A stretch of 64,000 nt of DNA. Source: Diphasiastrum complanatum. Its lineage: Eukaryota > Streptophyta > Lycopodiopsida > Lycopodiales > Lycopodiaceae. The DNA is taken from positions 15,284,049 to 15,348,048 of the forward strand of contig CM055095.1 in assembly GCA_029204225.1 (NCBI GenBank), written 5' to 3'. Below are positions 24,901-38,700 of the stretch, piece after piece. Position 1 is the stretch's first letter. Every line of letters starts with the position of its first letter. The position numbers and the translations under genes were made by a program. The notes beneath the pieces are model-generated. The model was given only the letters and a program-made list of their open reading frames with translations. It was not told the origin of the DNA and searched no databases.

Positions 24901-27900
24901 AAAAAATTGCATAAGGATGACTAGAGTATGATGATAACGAGTTGGCACTCCAAGGTGATTGTAACAGAGAAAGCTCACCTATTAAATAGCTGAACATTTA
25001 GAAAGGAGAATATCTGCATAAAAAGCTTTCGAACCAAGAATGGAGGCACCTGAAACACAATTTTAGAAAATTAGGAATCATAACCCAGACGTCGATGCAC
25101 AGCAAAGACTGGAAGTGTAAGGATGAGGATACATTTTTCTTAAAAGATAACTCGAGTGTTGGTACAAACATGATTAGCACGCAGAGTATTGAGAAGAGTG
25201 GTGAGGCTTTTGATTATGCTGTGCCAATGGCTGCTCAGATTCTGTTGTGCTGCTGCACTTGCAGTTTGAGATCTAAATCCCGATCTTGCTAGACTAGCTC
25301 TCGAGGCCCGTGGTGCCTATCACAAACACTTTCTATGTCAACTTCCTTGATGAAGTTCGCTCTCATGCCAAAACAAAAAAAGTGGAGGGAAACCCCACAA
25401 GAACCATAGGAAAGATATTCTAATCAAACTTACACCCTTCCACTAAACGAATCACATAATAGTCTATTCAAGGATAATATCTAACATATTAAATCAGACC
25501 TGTATGCAAAGACTAAGCAGAGGAGAAATCTCTTTTTTCAGATTATCTCGCAGTATTCCATATATCTTTTCAACATAGGCAGTAAGCTGCTGCTTGAACA
25601 GAAGGGCAGGGTACTTTGCTTCCACTTGTCTTGAGATGTCAAATCCAGTAATAAATCCGCCATTCATAGAAGCAAATCCCGTAGCAGATGGAGATGATCT
25701 AAAGCCCTAATTTCAAAAGATAAGAGAATCATGAAAATATTGTGCGGAATTTTAAAGAAGATACATGTACAGTCATGCATTAACTAACCACAGCGTCTAA
25801 ACCAATGAATGTAAGGCCAACGCAAAATCATAAAACCGTAACAATGTGCAGCATAACATTCTTTCTATAAGAGAACCAGCCTAGCCCCACAAGCTTTAAA
25901 AGAAAGTAGACACACACTTACTTGAGTCATTCTTCCGAAAAGAGTAACTGAACTAGGGCGTCGCCGTTGAGTACCGGCCCCAACACCGCTTGCTTTAAGT
26001 GTGCGTTGCAAAAAAAATAGCAAAGTGGAAGTATTTGATAGCCAGTAAGCTAAGGCATCACTACTATCCTGACTCTGCAAAAGCCACAAAATAGGTGAAG
26101 TCTGAGCTATTAGGCAATGAAATGTTATCGAACTTTGACGAAGTGACAATATTAATAATACACCAATGACCAGACTCTTAACTTTTGAAAAAGGATAAAA
26201 GGAAGTAAAGCAACCATGCTCAATGAGACAGATATGCAAGTAAACAATCAAGAAGGAAGACAACTGAGCTGATTTTTTCTTTTAATCACATCCCTAATAC
26301 ACATGGTTAAGTGACACGCAATTTTTAGAAACTTGTCATGATATGATGACAACCCCCAATTACAGCATCATGTGATGAAATTAGCAAAAATGGATATGTC
26401 AGCACCACAATAAATTTGCAGAATAGCAAAACAACTGATACAAGAAGAAAAGGGAGAATGAACAATTAGTTAAGACATTTCCTCTTTTGCAACAAAATAA
26501 TTCTGCAGAAGAAGTTGAAGAACCCTAGAAACAAAAAAGATTGTTCACGTTCAGGGCCAAACACTGAAACCTGAAGACGACAAGGCTAATGCACAGAATA
26601 TTCTATAACAATGGAGCCCACGGACAGCAAATCATTTCACAATAGCTTGCATGGAAAACACAAGTTGCAGAGGGGATTTTCATTCAAAAAATATGAACCC
26701 CAAGTCCGGAGAAATTTATCAAAAACAGAGCATCTCGGAGTAACTACAGACTGGCACCTAGGGACAAATCTTCCAGACGAACCCAGACTGCTATCCATAG
26801 CAAATAGGCCCCTATCCATCATAAAGCTTTTCCAGAACGCTAGTTACGGAAAAATTGGGAGAAACTCATGTAAAGAAAATGTTAATAGAGTGCTGAGTGA
26901 TGTGGATGGTTATCACAAAAAATTAGCCAAGAAAAAGATACAGAAATAATTTTGCTATTCAACAAAATCTCTCCTGATTTATTAAGGAAATCCAACTTCC
27001 TTATGAGCCATGGGCCGAAAGTCTATGAATCTTATATGCTATATAATCATAAAGAAGTGGGAGTTGGGTATCCATAGAAAGACATATGAACACATTCCAA
27101 ACAACAGAAGCTATCTAAAAAATTTGTGAGACGAGTGCATTTGTACACACAAGATTTCATGCCAAGCTCTTCACCACCTGCACAGAGACATAAAAGTACA
27201 CTAAAATAGCTACTTTTAGTACATTCAAAAGACTTCTGGAGTAAACAGAACTGATATACAGAAGCTTCACAATTCATCGGTCATTTTAAACAGATTACAA
27301 TTTCTTCAAAGACATCCATTTTCAGGTGTGGAATTTTCGCCATGATTTGAGATAAATTTTTACATTTGACGACTTTAGAACAAAGTGGGAGATACAAGGC
27401 AACAGGTCCAGACTATCACTATTATTCAGCCGCAAACAGCTTGTCGAATGCATGTAGTGCAAAGTTAAAGGGAAATTATCTGTCTAAGTAACGATCTCAA
27501 GCTGTATGAAGAAATTGCCAATAATGTGCACATTTTGAAACAAGACATGCCTCTCAAAATGCAAAATTGCACAAGATGCATTTTTTATATTTGACATACA
27601 TAAGACGAAAGATCTAGACTATCATTGTTATTCAACCTCAGACAAGCCTACTATGCATGGAGGGAAAAGTCAAGGGTAGACTATTTGACTAAGTGGATGG
27701 CGGACGCGGACGCGCGTCCGCGTCCGGTTTTTTTTTTTTTTAACTTTTTAAAAAAAAAAATTTAAAAAAATTAAAAAAAAAAATGGCGTCCGGACCCGGA
27801 TGCATCTGTTTTTTTTTTTTTTTTAAAAAAAAAAAAATTGGACGCGTCCGACCCGCGTCCGGTGGTTGGACGCGTCCGGGTCCGGACGCCGGATGCGGAC

Positions 27901-29933
27901 GCGGGCAATCCGGCCTGGACCCTCGTCCCTGCAGGCCGTAACCGTCACTACTTGTCTGAGAAAACATCTCAAGCTTTATGAAGAGATTGCCAATGTGCAC
28001 ATTTTGAAACAAGACATGCCTGTCAAAACGTAAAAATTCACAAGAGCATGTTGGAACCATAAAAAAGAAATTAGGATAGGTTTCAAGGACAACGCTCATT
28101 AAAGGGTTGTAGACTCTTGCTTGCAATCCAAGAAATATTAGGCAAGATTGTATCCTTCAATCTTAGAAGCCCGTCCGACCAAAATGGGTTGGAAAGTTCC
28201 GTTCCGAACGTTCCGCACATTCCGGAACGGGCAACTAAGCCTTCAATGACAGGAAAGATATTGGGCATTCAACTAGTATATATAGAGGCATCAAACTTTA
28301 AATTTGAAAAAATAGCTTCCCTTTTGTTGTGCACTGTCCTATTCAACAGTATCATTTAGAGACAAAATTCAAAGACTATCTTCTTCTGAATAAGTATTCT
28401 CCCAATCGACATTCAGTGAAATTGTCTCATTCTTTCAACAATTTGTCTTTCAAAAGGTTGACTTTGCAACTGGCTTTGAACGCAATTTGGGTTAGATGAT
28501 TGCCTGTAATTGTAAGTCAGAAACCTATCCCTGGAAAACAGGTTGGACCGTATTGTACTTTTTGTACAGTACCTCCTGGAATAAAAGAGAATTGAATTAA
28601 GAATTAAAAAATACCTAAAAAATTCAGCTCCTAGTGCTCAGCAAAGAGATTCACCACCAGAGCATTGGTCAGTTCAATTGAGTCTCATGGAGTACTCCTA
28701 ATTTTAACACTGTAGTTTGATATATTTATTTATCTGATTCATTCTGGTAAAATTTTGAAACAATTAGTTCTGCTTTGAAGCTTTGAAGTTTTGTTCTGCT
28801 TTCCATGAACTTCTACTGCAATGGTGCTATATAACCAAAGTTTTTTTTATCCTAAAGTTTGTCCCTGAATTGATATCTATTTTTTGTTAAGGAAAAACCG
28901 CCAATGGACTATTTTTAAAGTCTAGTTTGCATAAAAAGTTCACTATAGATACTTAGTTTACCTTTTCAGTCTCCTTAACTGGTTAACTGTTTGAGTTTGC
29001 CTATAAATAGGTTACTAATTGAGCATTTGTTATATTTATTTACGATGGTAAATTGGTCCCTGATAGCGCGACTCAGGAGTCTACAAGTGTTCATAAAACG
29101 GTTTTGGGAGGTCAAGTCAAGGATTGTACACAGGCTGTGTATGGCTGAATTTCAACCACCTATTCAATCCAAGTTCCAGAGAAAAGCTCATTTATCCATG
29201 TGATGCTTTCCAAATCATTTACAGTTTATCTATAAAGTAGGACATTAAGTAGTACTTCACAAGTTTAACCCTTAGTTGCAGCCTACGATCCAAATTGTGA
29301 TCCAGATCGTCTTCTGGAGATTAGAGTTATGGTTTTCTGAAACACAAAAAAAAATTGCATCACTTTTCAGGGGAGCTGCATAAAAGAATGGAAGCACACT
29401 TGCAATATGTGTTCCGAAACACATTCCAGATTTTAGGGTTAGAGTTTTCCAGACAGAATTTTCTTTAAGTATGGGCTAGGAGAATAGTGATTAATATCCA
29501 GCATACCTGCAAGCCCCTTAATTTCCTTCTGATGAACAGTCTAAGAATTAAAATGTGGAACAGCCAAACGGCTTTTTGTGTAATATCTTGTGTTTCACTA
29601 CAAGAACGACCTTTTATCTTGACTTGCAGACCCATTACCGCTCAAAATTGGGCATAGTTATATTTGAACCAGTCTCTACTTGAATCAGACACAATACATA
29701 TTTTCTTGATGAGATGATTGAAGGAGGCTGAGTTAAGGATCTGACATGAGTTACAGACTAACCTCAATGGCTGAGCCAATGGTTTGAATGATACGATCAA
29801 AGATACTAGATCTTTCTGCTTCAAATGATCGCCATTGTAGGAGACATTTGTAGATAATACATGCAGCAACAGGTCTGTTCTGACTGAAGCCTACATCTTT
29901 AATAACACACTGCAGAAGTGCATCTTGGTTGTC
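18963..29933 (-). CDS. myosin XI exons: globular (DIL) cargo-binding tail
   Basis: Eleven exons encode the complete tail: [20 protein letters not shown] (29933-29763), [20 protein letters not shown] (26074-25922), [20 protein letters not shown] (25706-25500), the [20 protein letters not shown] segment (25316-25170), [16 protein letters not shown] (25049-24979), [20 protein letters not shown] (22594-22495), [19 protein letters not shown] (22306-22250), [19 protein letters not shown] (20080-20024), [20 protein letters not shown] (19763-19683), [20 protein letters not shown] (19371-19289) and [17 protein letters not shown] to the stop (19086-18963). This matches the family order of the plant myosin XI tail, with the DIL signature intact. 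Confidence 0.96.
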
Positions 29934-32682
29934 CTGCAGTACAAAAAAGCAAAAGTGTTAATCTGAAACTACTCAATGTCCCAGTCTCAGGTACTTGACT
30001 AATGGCATTTAAGTCACATTTTAAAGTTCTGGCATTTAGACAAGACTTTAAGAGCCCAAATCTTCAATAGATTTAATAGAAACCAAACATCCCCAGGCAG
30101 TCAATTATCTCTTCAAACAGCAGATAAACACAGATTCTGATTTAAAAGATCTCAGTTCTGTACAGCTCATATAGTTCTACCTGCTGACGATCAACAGACG
30201 ATTTTTGCCTTCTGTGATCTATCTCAGTTTCCACTTTTGCAACTTGAGCAGCAGGTGGAGATTCCTGAAAGAGAAAATGCGCTTTATTCATCTACTGGCA
30301 TCATGCTTGTGTGTCCTGGCTTTGTATGAACTTGCCTACATATTTAGTCTAGTCAGCACCCTGATGAAGTTTAGACAATGGCTTGTTGGGCATTTTCATA
30401 AAAAACAGATTTTTAACAAAACCGTCATGACAAAATAATAGCTTCAGAGTATGGTGAGCTTGACTTACAATAGCAGTTCTTTGATCACCATTTGCCAGGT
30501 GGGTATTGCATCGTCACCAATAAAATTGAAATAAAATGTAGTAACATTGACAGACTTGCCAAAGTTGAAAACAGTCAGAATGACCAACTAAATACCTGGA
30601 AAACTAGTGTCTTGAAACGGTTGCTGAGTCCCTGGGTTGGTGATAGAGCAAGTGTTTGCTGACGGAGCACTTGGTTTTCAGATTCGATGTTTGACAATTT
30701 TTCTTCCAATCTACATCATTAAAGAGTTTTGCAACAAGGACATTAGAACACCTTGCTGAACAGGCCCTTAAGTTTACGAGGTCTAGAATATCTTTGATTG
30801 AGGATCAAATACATGCAAGAAATTTTACAGAAAATCAAATAATGACAACCTTTGAACAGAATCCTGCAGCTGCTGGGATTTTATTTCTGCCACTGCATAC
30901 TTCTGCTGAATTTTTTCGGCCTCTTTTCTGGTGGCCAGTGAATTCTGTTCTGCCTCAAATGCCCTTCTTTCTAAAGAATCCACCACAGCCTGCATGATCT
31001 CAAATGGTAAGTCCTTCACTACTAGCACTTGTGTCCAAAAATTACAATAACCCAGCTTTATAAGGTTCTTCACTTCTTTCAGCAGCAAACAAATCACAAA
31101 CTTATTGCAAAAATCTTTGTGAAGGTCAGAAATAGATGTCCTTTGTGACAGAATAAAGGATCTTGAGAGGAAAGAAAATTTTCTAAATGAAAAGTTTAGC
31201 TGTTCAAGAAGTACACAGGTGGAGCCATATCCGACAGGCTACAGATGGGATTCAGTATACAGGGCAGAGGCGAGATCCATGAGTGGTAGAGGTTCAGGTG
31301 GGGTCACATGTTTATACAGAGAGTCACTACTCAATTATAGAGTTTATCAAACATGATGAGTACACACGTTATATATTGGTCCATCTCATCGGACGTGATA
31401 AAGGATTGGCCAGAGATCTCTTCATTGCTGCACGCTACTTTCTTCCTGAGTCCTCCTCTTACGCACAGGGCATTGGCTCTCCCTTCACTGATCTCTCCAC
31501 AGATATTTGTGGCTCTATTCTTCTTATTGGTGATTTTAATGCCAGAACAGCTGCACGACAGGTAGACTTCCATGATGCTGATGACCATCTACGCATACGG
31601 CCCATTGATTGTGATGACACGGGAGTCACTAGGACTTCAGCCGATGCACTCGGTGAGTATCTGTTGCAGCTAGGAGAAGCTCACAAGCTAGCCATTTATA
31701 ATGGCCTCGCTTGTTGGCCTGATTCTGGCAGCTACACGTCCTACCCTCATAGTGGCGAGCACAATGTTGTTGATTACCTCATGGGGTCACCATCCCTCAT
31801 TCCACTGATATCACACTTCGCGGCCATTCCGACTACTCTCTCTCATCACTCCTTTTTATCCTTCCATCAGGGTTCTGTCCCAACTCCATGAATCTCACCT
31901 CGTTCCTCCATCGATCGTGTTCCCAGATACACCTTAGCTCACCCTTACATCGAGACTTAGTCATCACATCAGCTTGAGATTGAGATTGGACGTTTCATGG
32001 TATCCCACGTGAGGAGTGGATCTGCCAGTTATATTCACTGTCTGAGGTGAAGTTAGAGGAGCAGTTTTTGTTCAAACTTCAGATGTCCAATCTACTACGA
32101 GATCAGAGGGAGATACCATTGCCTTTTCAAAGAGACTCCTGTCACACTACAGTCCCTTATAGCATATGATGACCTGAGACATGTCGCACTTATGATCAGA
32201 GAGATGTTTTTACTACGACAGGACCTACACCAGCCATCTATTCACCTTGATGCACAGCTCCAGATCACATCGTATTTCTCCCGTGGGAGATCGCAAATGG
32301 ACCCTAGAACGGATGATAGTGGCGACGACATTGACTCTTTACTACATAGAGACCAGAGACAGCGTACTACTCATATTGTCCATAGAGCCACTGCTCAGAG
32401 ACGACCTCCTTGGCGACGTCAACAACATCTATCGAGACCACCTCCAGGCGTTATCCCCATCACATCTTTCTTTCATAGCAGCAATACTTAATGGCACGGA
32501 GTTATATTGTTATCTTATTGGCAGCATTAGACTTTTTAGACCTACTTTATGTTCATAGTATAGTACATTGGCATTTCTTTTCTTTTCTGTTACAGAGACA
32601 TTTCATACGTTTTGTACCACACACTTGACATGTACTTTATTTGTCTTATATGCCTATTGGCATGGAAACGAGATTAATAAAA

Positions 32683-32766
<84 letters not shown>

Positions 32767-35700
32767 CGATGATCTAACACCGATGCAAGTTGCCGAAAGG
32801 AAGAGAATTTTCAGCAAAGCCAAAGCATTGTGCAAAAGGGTGGTCTATTGGGATGGTAAGGCCCGATACATTGACCCTCAAAAATCTATGGCATAGGGAT
32901 TTGGGCCCCTTGGACTCGGGAGCGGTTCGAGGGCCCTCACAAAAGCATTGTGGTTGAGTTTATGGAACTGCAATGGTATCCATTCTTCGGCCACAGCGGG
33001 AGACTTTAGAGAATTTTGTACCACAGGAGATATCCTTATACTTACAGAGACACATGAGAGTCCTGAGAGAGGACTTCCGTGCATTGAGGGATTTTGCTGG
33101 CTTTCTACTTGCAGGGGGAAGATGAGGGCACTGACTACTCGCGGTTCAGGTGGTGTTGCTTGCTTATTTCAAGACTTTCTCCAGCCATGGGTCGAGCTAG
33201 TACACACTGACGAGCAGGCTCGCTATATATAGATCAGGTTGGACTGCAGGTTGATGGAGCTAGACCGTGACATATTCATGGCTATTTGTTATTTCCCTCC
33301 CGAGACATCAGCCTTCACCTCAGAGGAGGACTCACCTTTCATGGATATTTCAGCAAACATTATTAGATATGAAGATCGCGGATATATTCTTCTAGCGGGA
33401 GACTTCAATGTCAGGACTGGGTCTAGGCAAACGGAATTTCACAAAGCAGCAGATGATCCACAGCGGATACATGCACTTGATGGTGATGATCTTGGTCTTA
33501 TACAGTGATCGGCGGATGCAGCAGGTCCAGTTACAGCATATGGGGAGCAGATGCTCCAGTTGGGCGAGGCTCATGGACTGGCCATTTATAATGGCCTTCT
33601 TCAGCTGCCAGGCTCTGGTGACTACACTTGCCTTCCACATAGTGGAGGACATAGCGTCGTTGACTATTTCATGGGTTCGCCGTCTCTCCTTCACTCCATT
33701 TCATCCTTCTCTGTACACTGCACCACTCTTTCTGATCACTCGTATGTCTCCCTCTCTATCGGTCATCTACCCATCACACATATTTTCTCTTCGACCCCTA
33801 CAATGAAACCCACCTACCACTACACTCCACATAACACACCATTGTACAGAGAAGCCTTCTCTGATCTCCTTACCTATTTTCCACATGAGCATACTTTAGA
33901 GGAGCAGTCCCTCTATCTTGTCCAGACCATCCACACTACAGCTTCCATTGCCTTTTCATCCCCACGGCCCAAGCACCAGAGATGTAATAGACCCCACAAT
34001 CCTTGGTATGACCAGGAGTGCATCCACCTCCATCAGAACCTCATGTATGCTCACTCCCATTTTCCCCACATGACCAAAACCATTATCTCGTGTCTATCGT
34101 AGAACCACCAAGAAAAAGAAAATTGTATACGAGATTGGCCAAGGTAAGAAAATGATGGATCTCCTCTTCAGTTCCTCCTCAGGTTCGTTCTGGAAGAAGT
34201 TCCTTCCACGGTCACCGCCACCACGGATTACAGACCTCAGCACTTGGGTCACATATGCCACATCATTGTACACCATCCCAGATACGCCTCCTCTTCCCAC
34301 CTCTTGTGTCACGGATACTTCTGCCATATTTACTAACGACCTTATAGAGAAGGCCATCACACGACTCCATTTCCATAAAGCCAAAGACATTGATGAGCTA
34401 AAGGCTGAACTTCTAAAGTATGCTCCTGACATCCTCTCACCCTTCCTCTCCATTCTATTCAACCGAGCTGTCACCTCTGATTTTCCATCCCATGGTCCAC
34501 AAACCTCATTCACCCTATCCACAAAGGCGGGGACCCCATGAAAGTTGACAACTACCGCACCATTATGATCAGCCACCTCTTCGCCAAAGTTTATGGTTCT
34601 ATCCTACAGTCAGAGATTAGTATAGAGATGGATGCCAGATCACTCTATGCCATTGGACGGGCGGGTTTCAGACCGGGATATACTACATCGGATCATATTT
34701 TTACTTTGAGGTCCATCATTGAGGAGGCTAAGGCCAAGAGGGAACGTGTATATTGTTGCTTTGTGGATTTCCGCAAGGCCTTTGATTCTGTGCCTAGGCA
34801 TCTATTGATACAGAGACTTCACGATCGGCGCTTTCAGGAGGATACTATACAGGTAGTAGTAGCATTGTACAGGCATGTTGTTGGCAGGGTCCGACTATCA
34901 GGAGTTATTTCACCAGAGGTGCTCCATCTCCCTCTTGCTTGGTGCATGCTGCTCCATCTACCCCCTCTACTCTTCCCTCTGATTGCTCTACCCACTGATT
35001 CTGCTCCTCTTTCTAATGCTTCCTCCATCCCTCCTATTGGGCTTCTTCCCACTCCTATCATCTATGCTTCTGCAGCCAGCTCTTCTTCCCTTCAAGAACC
35101 ACAACCTATTGCAAATATCCCATATACAACCTCTAAATCAACGGAACTTTTCTCATGTTGGCAGATCGATCAAATCAAGGCAGATTTCCAAATTTTAAAG
35201 CAAGAAATCTTGCAGCTGAAGGGAATAGTAACCTTCTTGATGTTGCAGTCAAAGGTCGCATCAATTGAGCAATCAATCGAGACCAAACAGGCTGCAATTT
35301 CGAAGTCCACTAGCATGATGATACGGGAATTGGAAAACAAGATCAAGAAGCAGAAAGAAGAGGCCCTTTCTTGGGCATTAGTTTCGAAGAAAGGCACCAA
35401 ACCAAGTGCCCCCATCTCCTTAGTCATTTCAGCCACCATATTGGAAGAGAAATCTCGAGACCAAAAAGCCCACAACATTAGGGTTTGTGGGATCCCGGAT
35501 ACACAGGATGCCATGGCTGAAGCCAAACGCTTCCTCGACACCATGCTAGGGCACAAGACATAAGACAGACGGAATAGATACCGCATGGAGGACCACCGGA
35601 TTTGGAGCCACACTTATTATCCGTTTTACATCCTTGGAGAGTCGCAGAGAGGCTTTGCGGTGTAGAGCTAAGCTACGTGGTACCACTATCTATATGGATG

Positions 35701-38700
35701 ACGACCTCACATATATCCAGGTGGAGGAGAGGCGTAAGGCCTTCCAGGCGGCTCGTGAGTCTAGTAAATGGGTTATCGATCAGGATGGACAGGTGCGCTT
35801 TTTTTTATAGCTCTCCTAGCAGCTCTCAGTGCTAGGGATTTGGGGTCCCGGCGACTCCCGGGTTTGGGAGTGCGCTCGGGCCCCATCCACCCACACCATC
35901 TCCAGATTGGAGTATGGAACTGTGATGGTATACACTCATCGTCCACAACTGGAGACCTGATTGATTTCATCACTGGTTGAGACTTATTGCTTTTCATGGA
36001 GACACATGGGAGTCAGAAGAAAGGACTAAACACTTTCATAGGAATCATGCCCTCGACAGTGATGAGATGGGAGTTACCAAGATTTCCGAGGACAACTTGG
36101 GACCTATTACCCCATATGGTGAGTACTTATTACAGTTTGGAGAGGTCCATGAATTAGCCATTTATAATGGCCTAACTTGCTGGCCGGATTCAGGCAGATA
36201 CACTTGTCATCCTCATAGTGGCGGACATAGTGTCGTTGATTATCTCATGGGGTCACCATCCTCCATACCTCTTATCTCTGATTTTCATATCTCTCCCACC
36301 ACCCTCTCTAATCACTCTTTTCCCGCCTCCCACCTCAGTCATCCTCCCACCCTGTGCTTACACGGCACCCAGATATGCATTCAACTCTCTATATATGCCA
36401 GTCTACCAGGAGTCTCTGGCCTCCTTACTCCACTCCTTTCCCCATGACAGTACAGATGAGACCCAAGTTACCTTCCTTACCACCTCTCTTCATACCACCG
36501 CTTCTCTAGCCTTTCCTTCTAAGCCCCATAAAGGCAAACACACACATTTTTCACAGCTTCATCCTCTACACCCGCCCTTGGTAGGATGCCAAATGTGTCT
36601 CTCTCTTCATCATCTTGTCACCCATGCACGTACTCATGCTCCCCACCTTCTCCGCTCCTCCCGACGCTCTTACCACCACACTCCGTCGTAAAAAGCATGC
36701 TTATGATGATTTTGAAGGAAAACGTCTTGTTGACCTTCTCTTCAGCTCTTCTTCAAGCGCTTATTGGCATGAGTTTATCCCTCATGCTCCACCACCTCTC
36801 CTAGATGACTTCTGCATACGGGCTGACTATGCTACCAGCCTATATACCATACCCACTGACGCACCCATCTCTATCTCTCCATGTCCTTTTAAGTTCACCT
36901 TCTTCACCTCTGACATGGTACTTGTGGCCATCAAGAGAATGGAGTCCCATAAGGCGAGAGATATCGAAGACCTTGAATCTGAACTCCTAACCCATGATGT
37001 CGACCTCCTTGCTCCAACTCTAGCCCCTCTCTTCAATTCCGCAATTGTCTCTGGCTTCCCATCATCCTGGTGCACCAACATTATCCACCCTATCCATAAA
37101 AATGGTGACCCCATGATTCCTGGTAATTACCACACTATCATGATTGGGCATGTTCTCACGAAGCTATATGGTCTGCAGTGAGTTCAGAGGCGAAATCCAG
37201 GACACTACATACTTTGGGACAGGCAGGGTTCCGATCCCATTATTCCACCGCTGACCATATCTTCACACTTCGGGCTTTGATTGAGGAAGCCAAGTACAGG
37301 AGGGAGAAGGTTCACTGTTGTTTGTAGACTTCATGAAAGCCTTTGATTCTGCCCCACGCTCCTTAGTCATTCAGAGACTTCGTGACGTTGGCTTCTCCAC
37401 AGACATCATCCTAGTTGTGAAGGCTCTTTATGAAAGAGTCTTGGGCTGTTTCCGACATGGCAGTGGTATTTCTGAACACATTTGGAGCACCATTGGGGTG
37501 AAATAGGGTTGTGCTCTTTCACCGATTCTTTTTGGGTTATACATTGATGAGCTAGAGAGAGTCATCCCACGAAGCGGAGGTTCTGGTTGCAGACTGGGCG
37601 ATATCCTGATTGCCATTCTTCTTTATGTCGATGATGTGGTACTAGTCTCTCTGACTAGAGAGGAGTTACAGAGGCAGTTGGATTGCTTACAGGGCTTTTG
37701 TACCAGATGGGGTCTGGGGGTGAACATTACGAAGACCAAGGTTATGGTCTTCAACACTTCTTGAGATTTCATGCAGCGTCAAGAGCTCACTCTCAACGGA
37801 CAGATCCTCGAGGTAGTGTCTTTGTACACATATTTGGGGATACTTTTCTCTGGCCCTACATTCAGCATGCGACAAGCAACTATTATTCGACTTGAAAAGG
37901 AACATGCCACCCTTGCTCAACTAGAGCGGTTCTGCTTCAGGAAGCCCATTCGGGATGCTCGAAGTAAGTGTAGACTTTTTGATACCATTGTCACCCCCAC
38001 AGCCTTATATGCAGCAGAGACATGGTCTACCGGTCTTTCCTCCTCACACTGGGCTAGTATCTCGCGATTACAAGTCACCATGTTAGCTCATATGATTCGG
38101 CCGAAGCGCTCCGTTCAACACGAGGTCCTCCTTGCCAAGTTTGTTGTTCCACCCATACAGTTAGATGCAGCTTTCCAACTCATTTCATATATTCAAAGAG
38201 TTCAGGCACTTCTAGATGCAGATGGGAGATACACACAGATAGCACTTGCCTCGTCACAGTATCTTCATGATCAAGCTTTCGTGGTTCTCTCAGGCATCCC
38301 ACCTCCTCCTCGAGTCATTTGATATCTCCATTACAGGGCTTCCCTCGGGTACTCACCAGATTCCATGGTATTCCGAGAGAGGAGCGGATTAGCCAGACTC
38401 CAGTTATGCTCTTTGGGTGAGGTGGAGTCTGAGGAACACTTTATCTTTAGGTGCCCTATATATTATGAGATTAGAGGGAGATACCATTGTCTATTTCGCA
38501 ACATATCACACTACGATTACTCATAGCATATGAGGACTCCCGTTGCATTGCACTTATGATACGAGAGATGTTCCTACTGCGACGAGACCTATGTCAGCCT
38601 CGGATTACCTCTTTCTTCTCTAGGAGAAGATCCCGACAGGACCCAGAGTTTGGGGATGATGATGATGGTGCAGACATGCCCATCCACAAAGATCAAAGAC

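Noticed and set aside
26611-26949. 112-codon plus-strand frame in a myosin intron
   Set aside because: No motif or splice context; probably fortuitous.
27740-28126. 128-codon minus-strand frame with poly-Lys/poly-Phe
   Set aside because: It reads through the homopolymers of the GGACGCG fold-back repeat.
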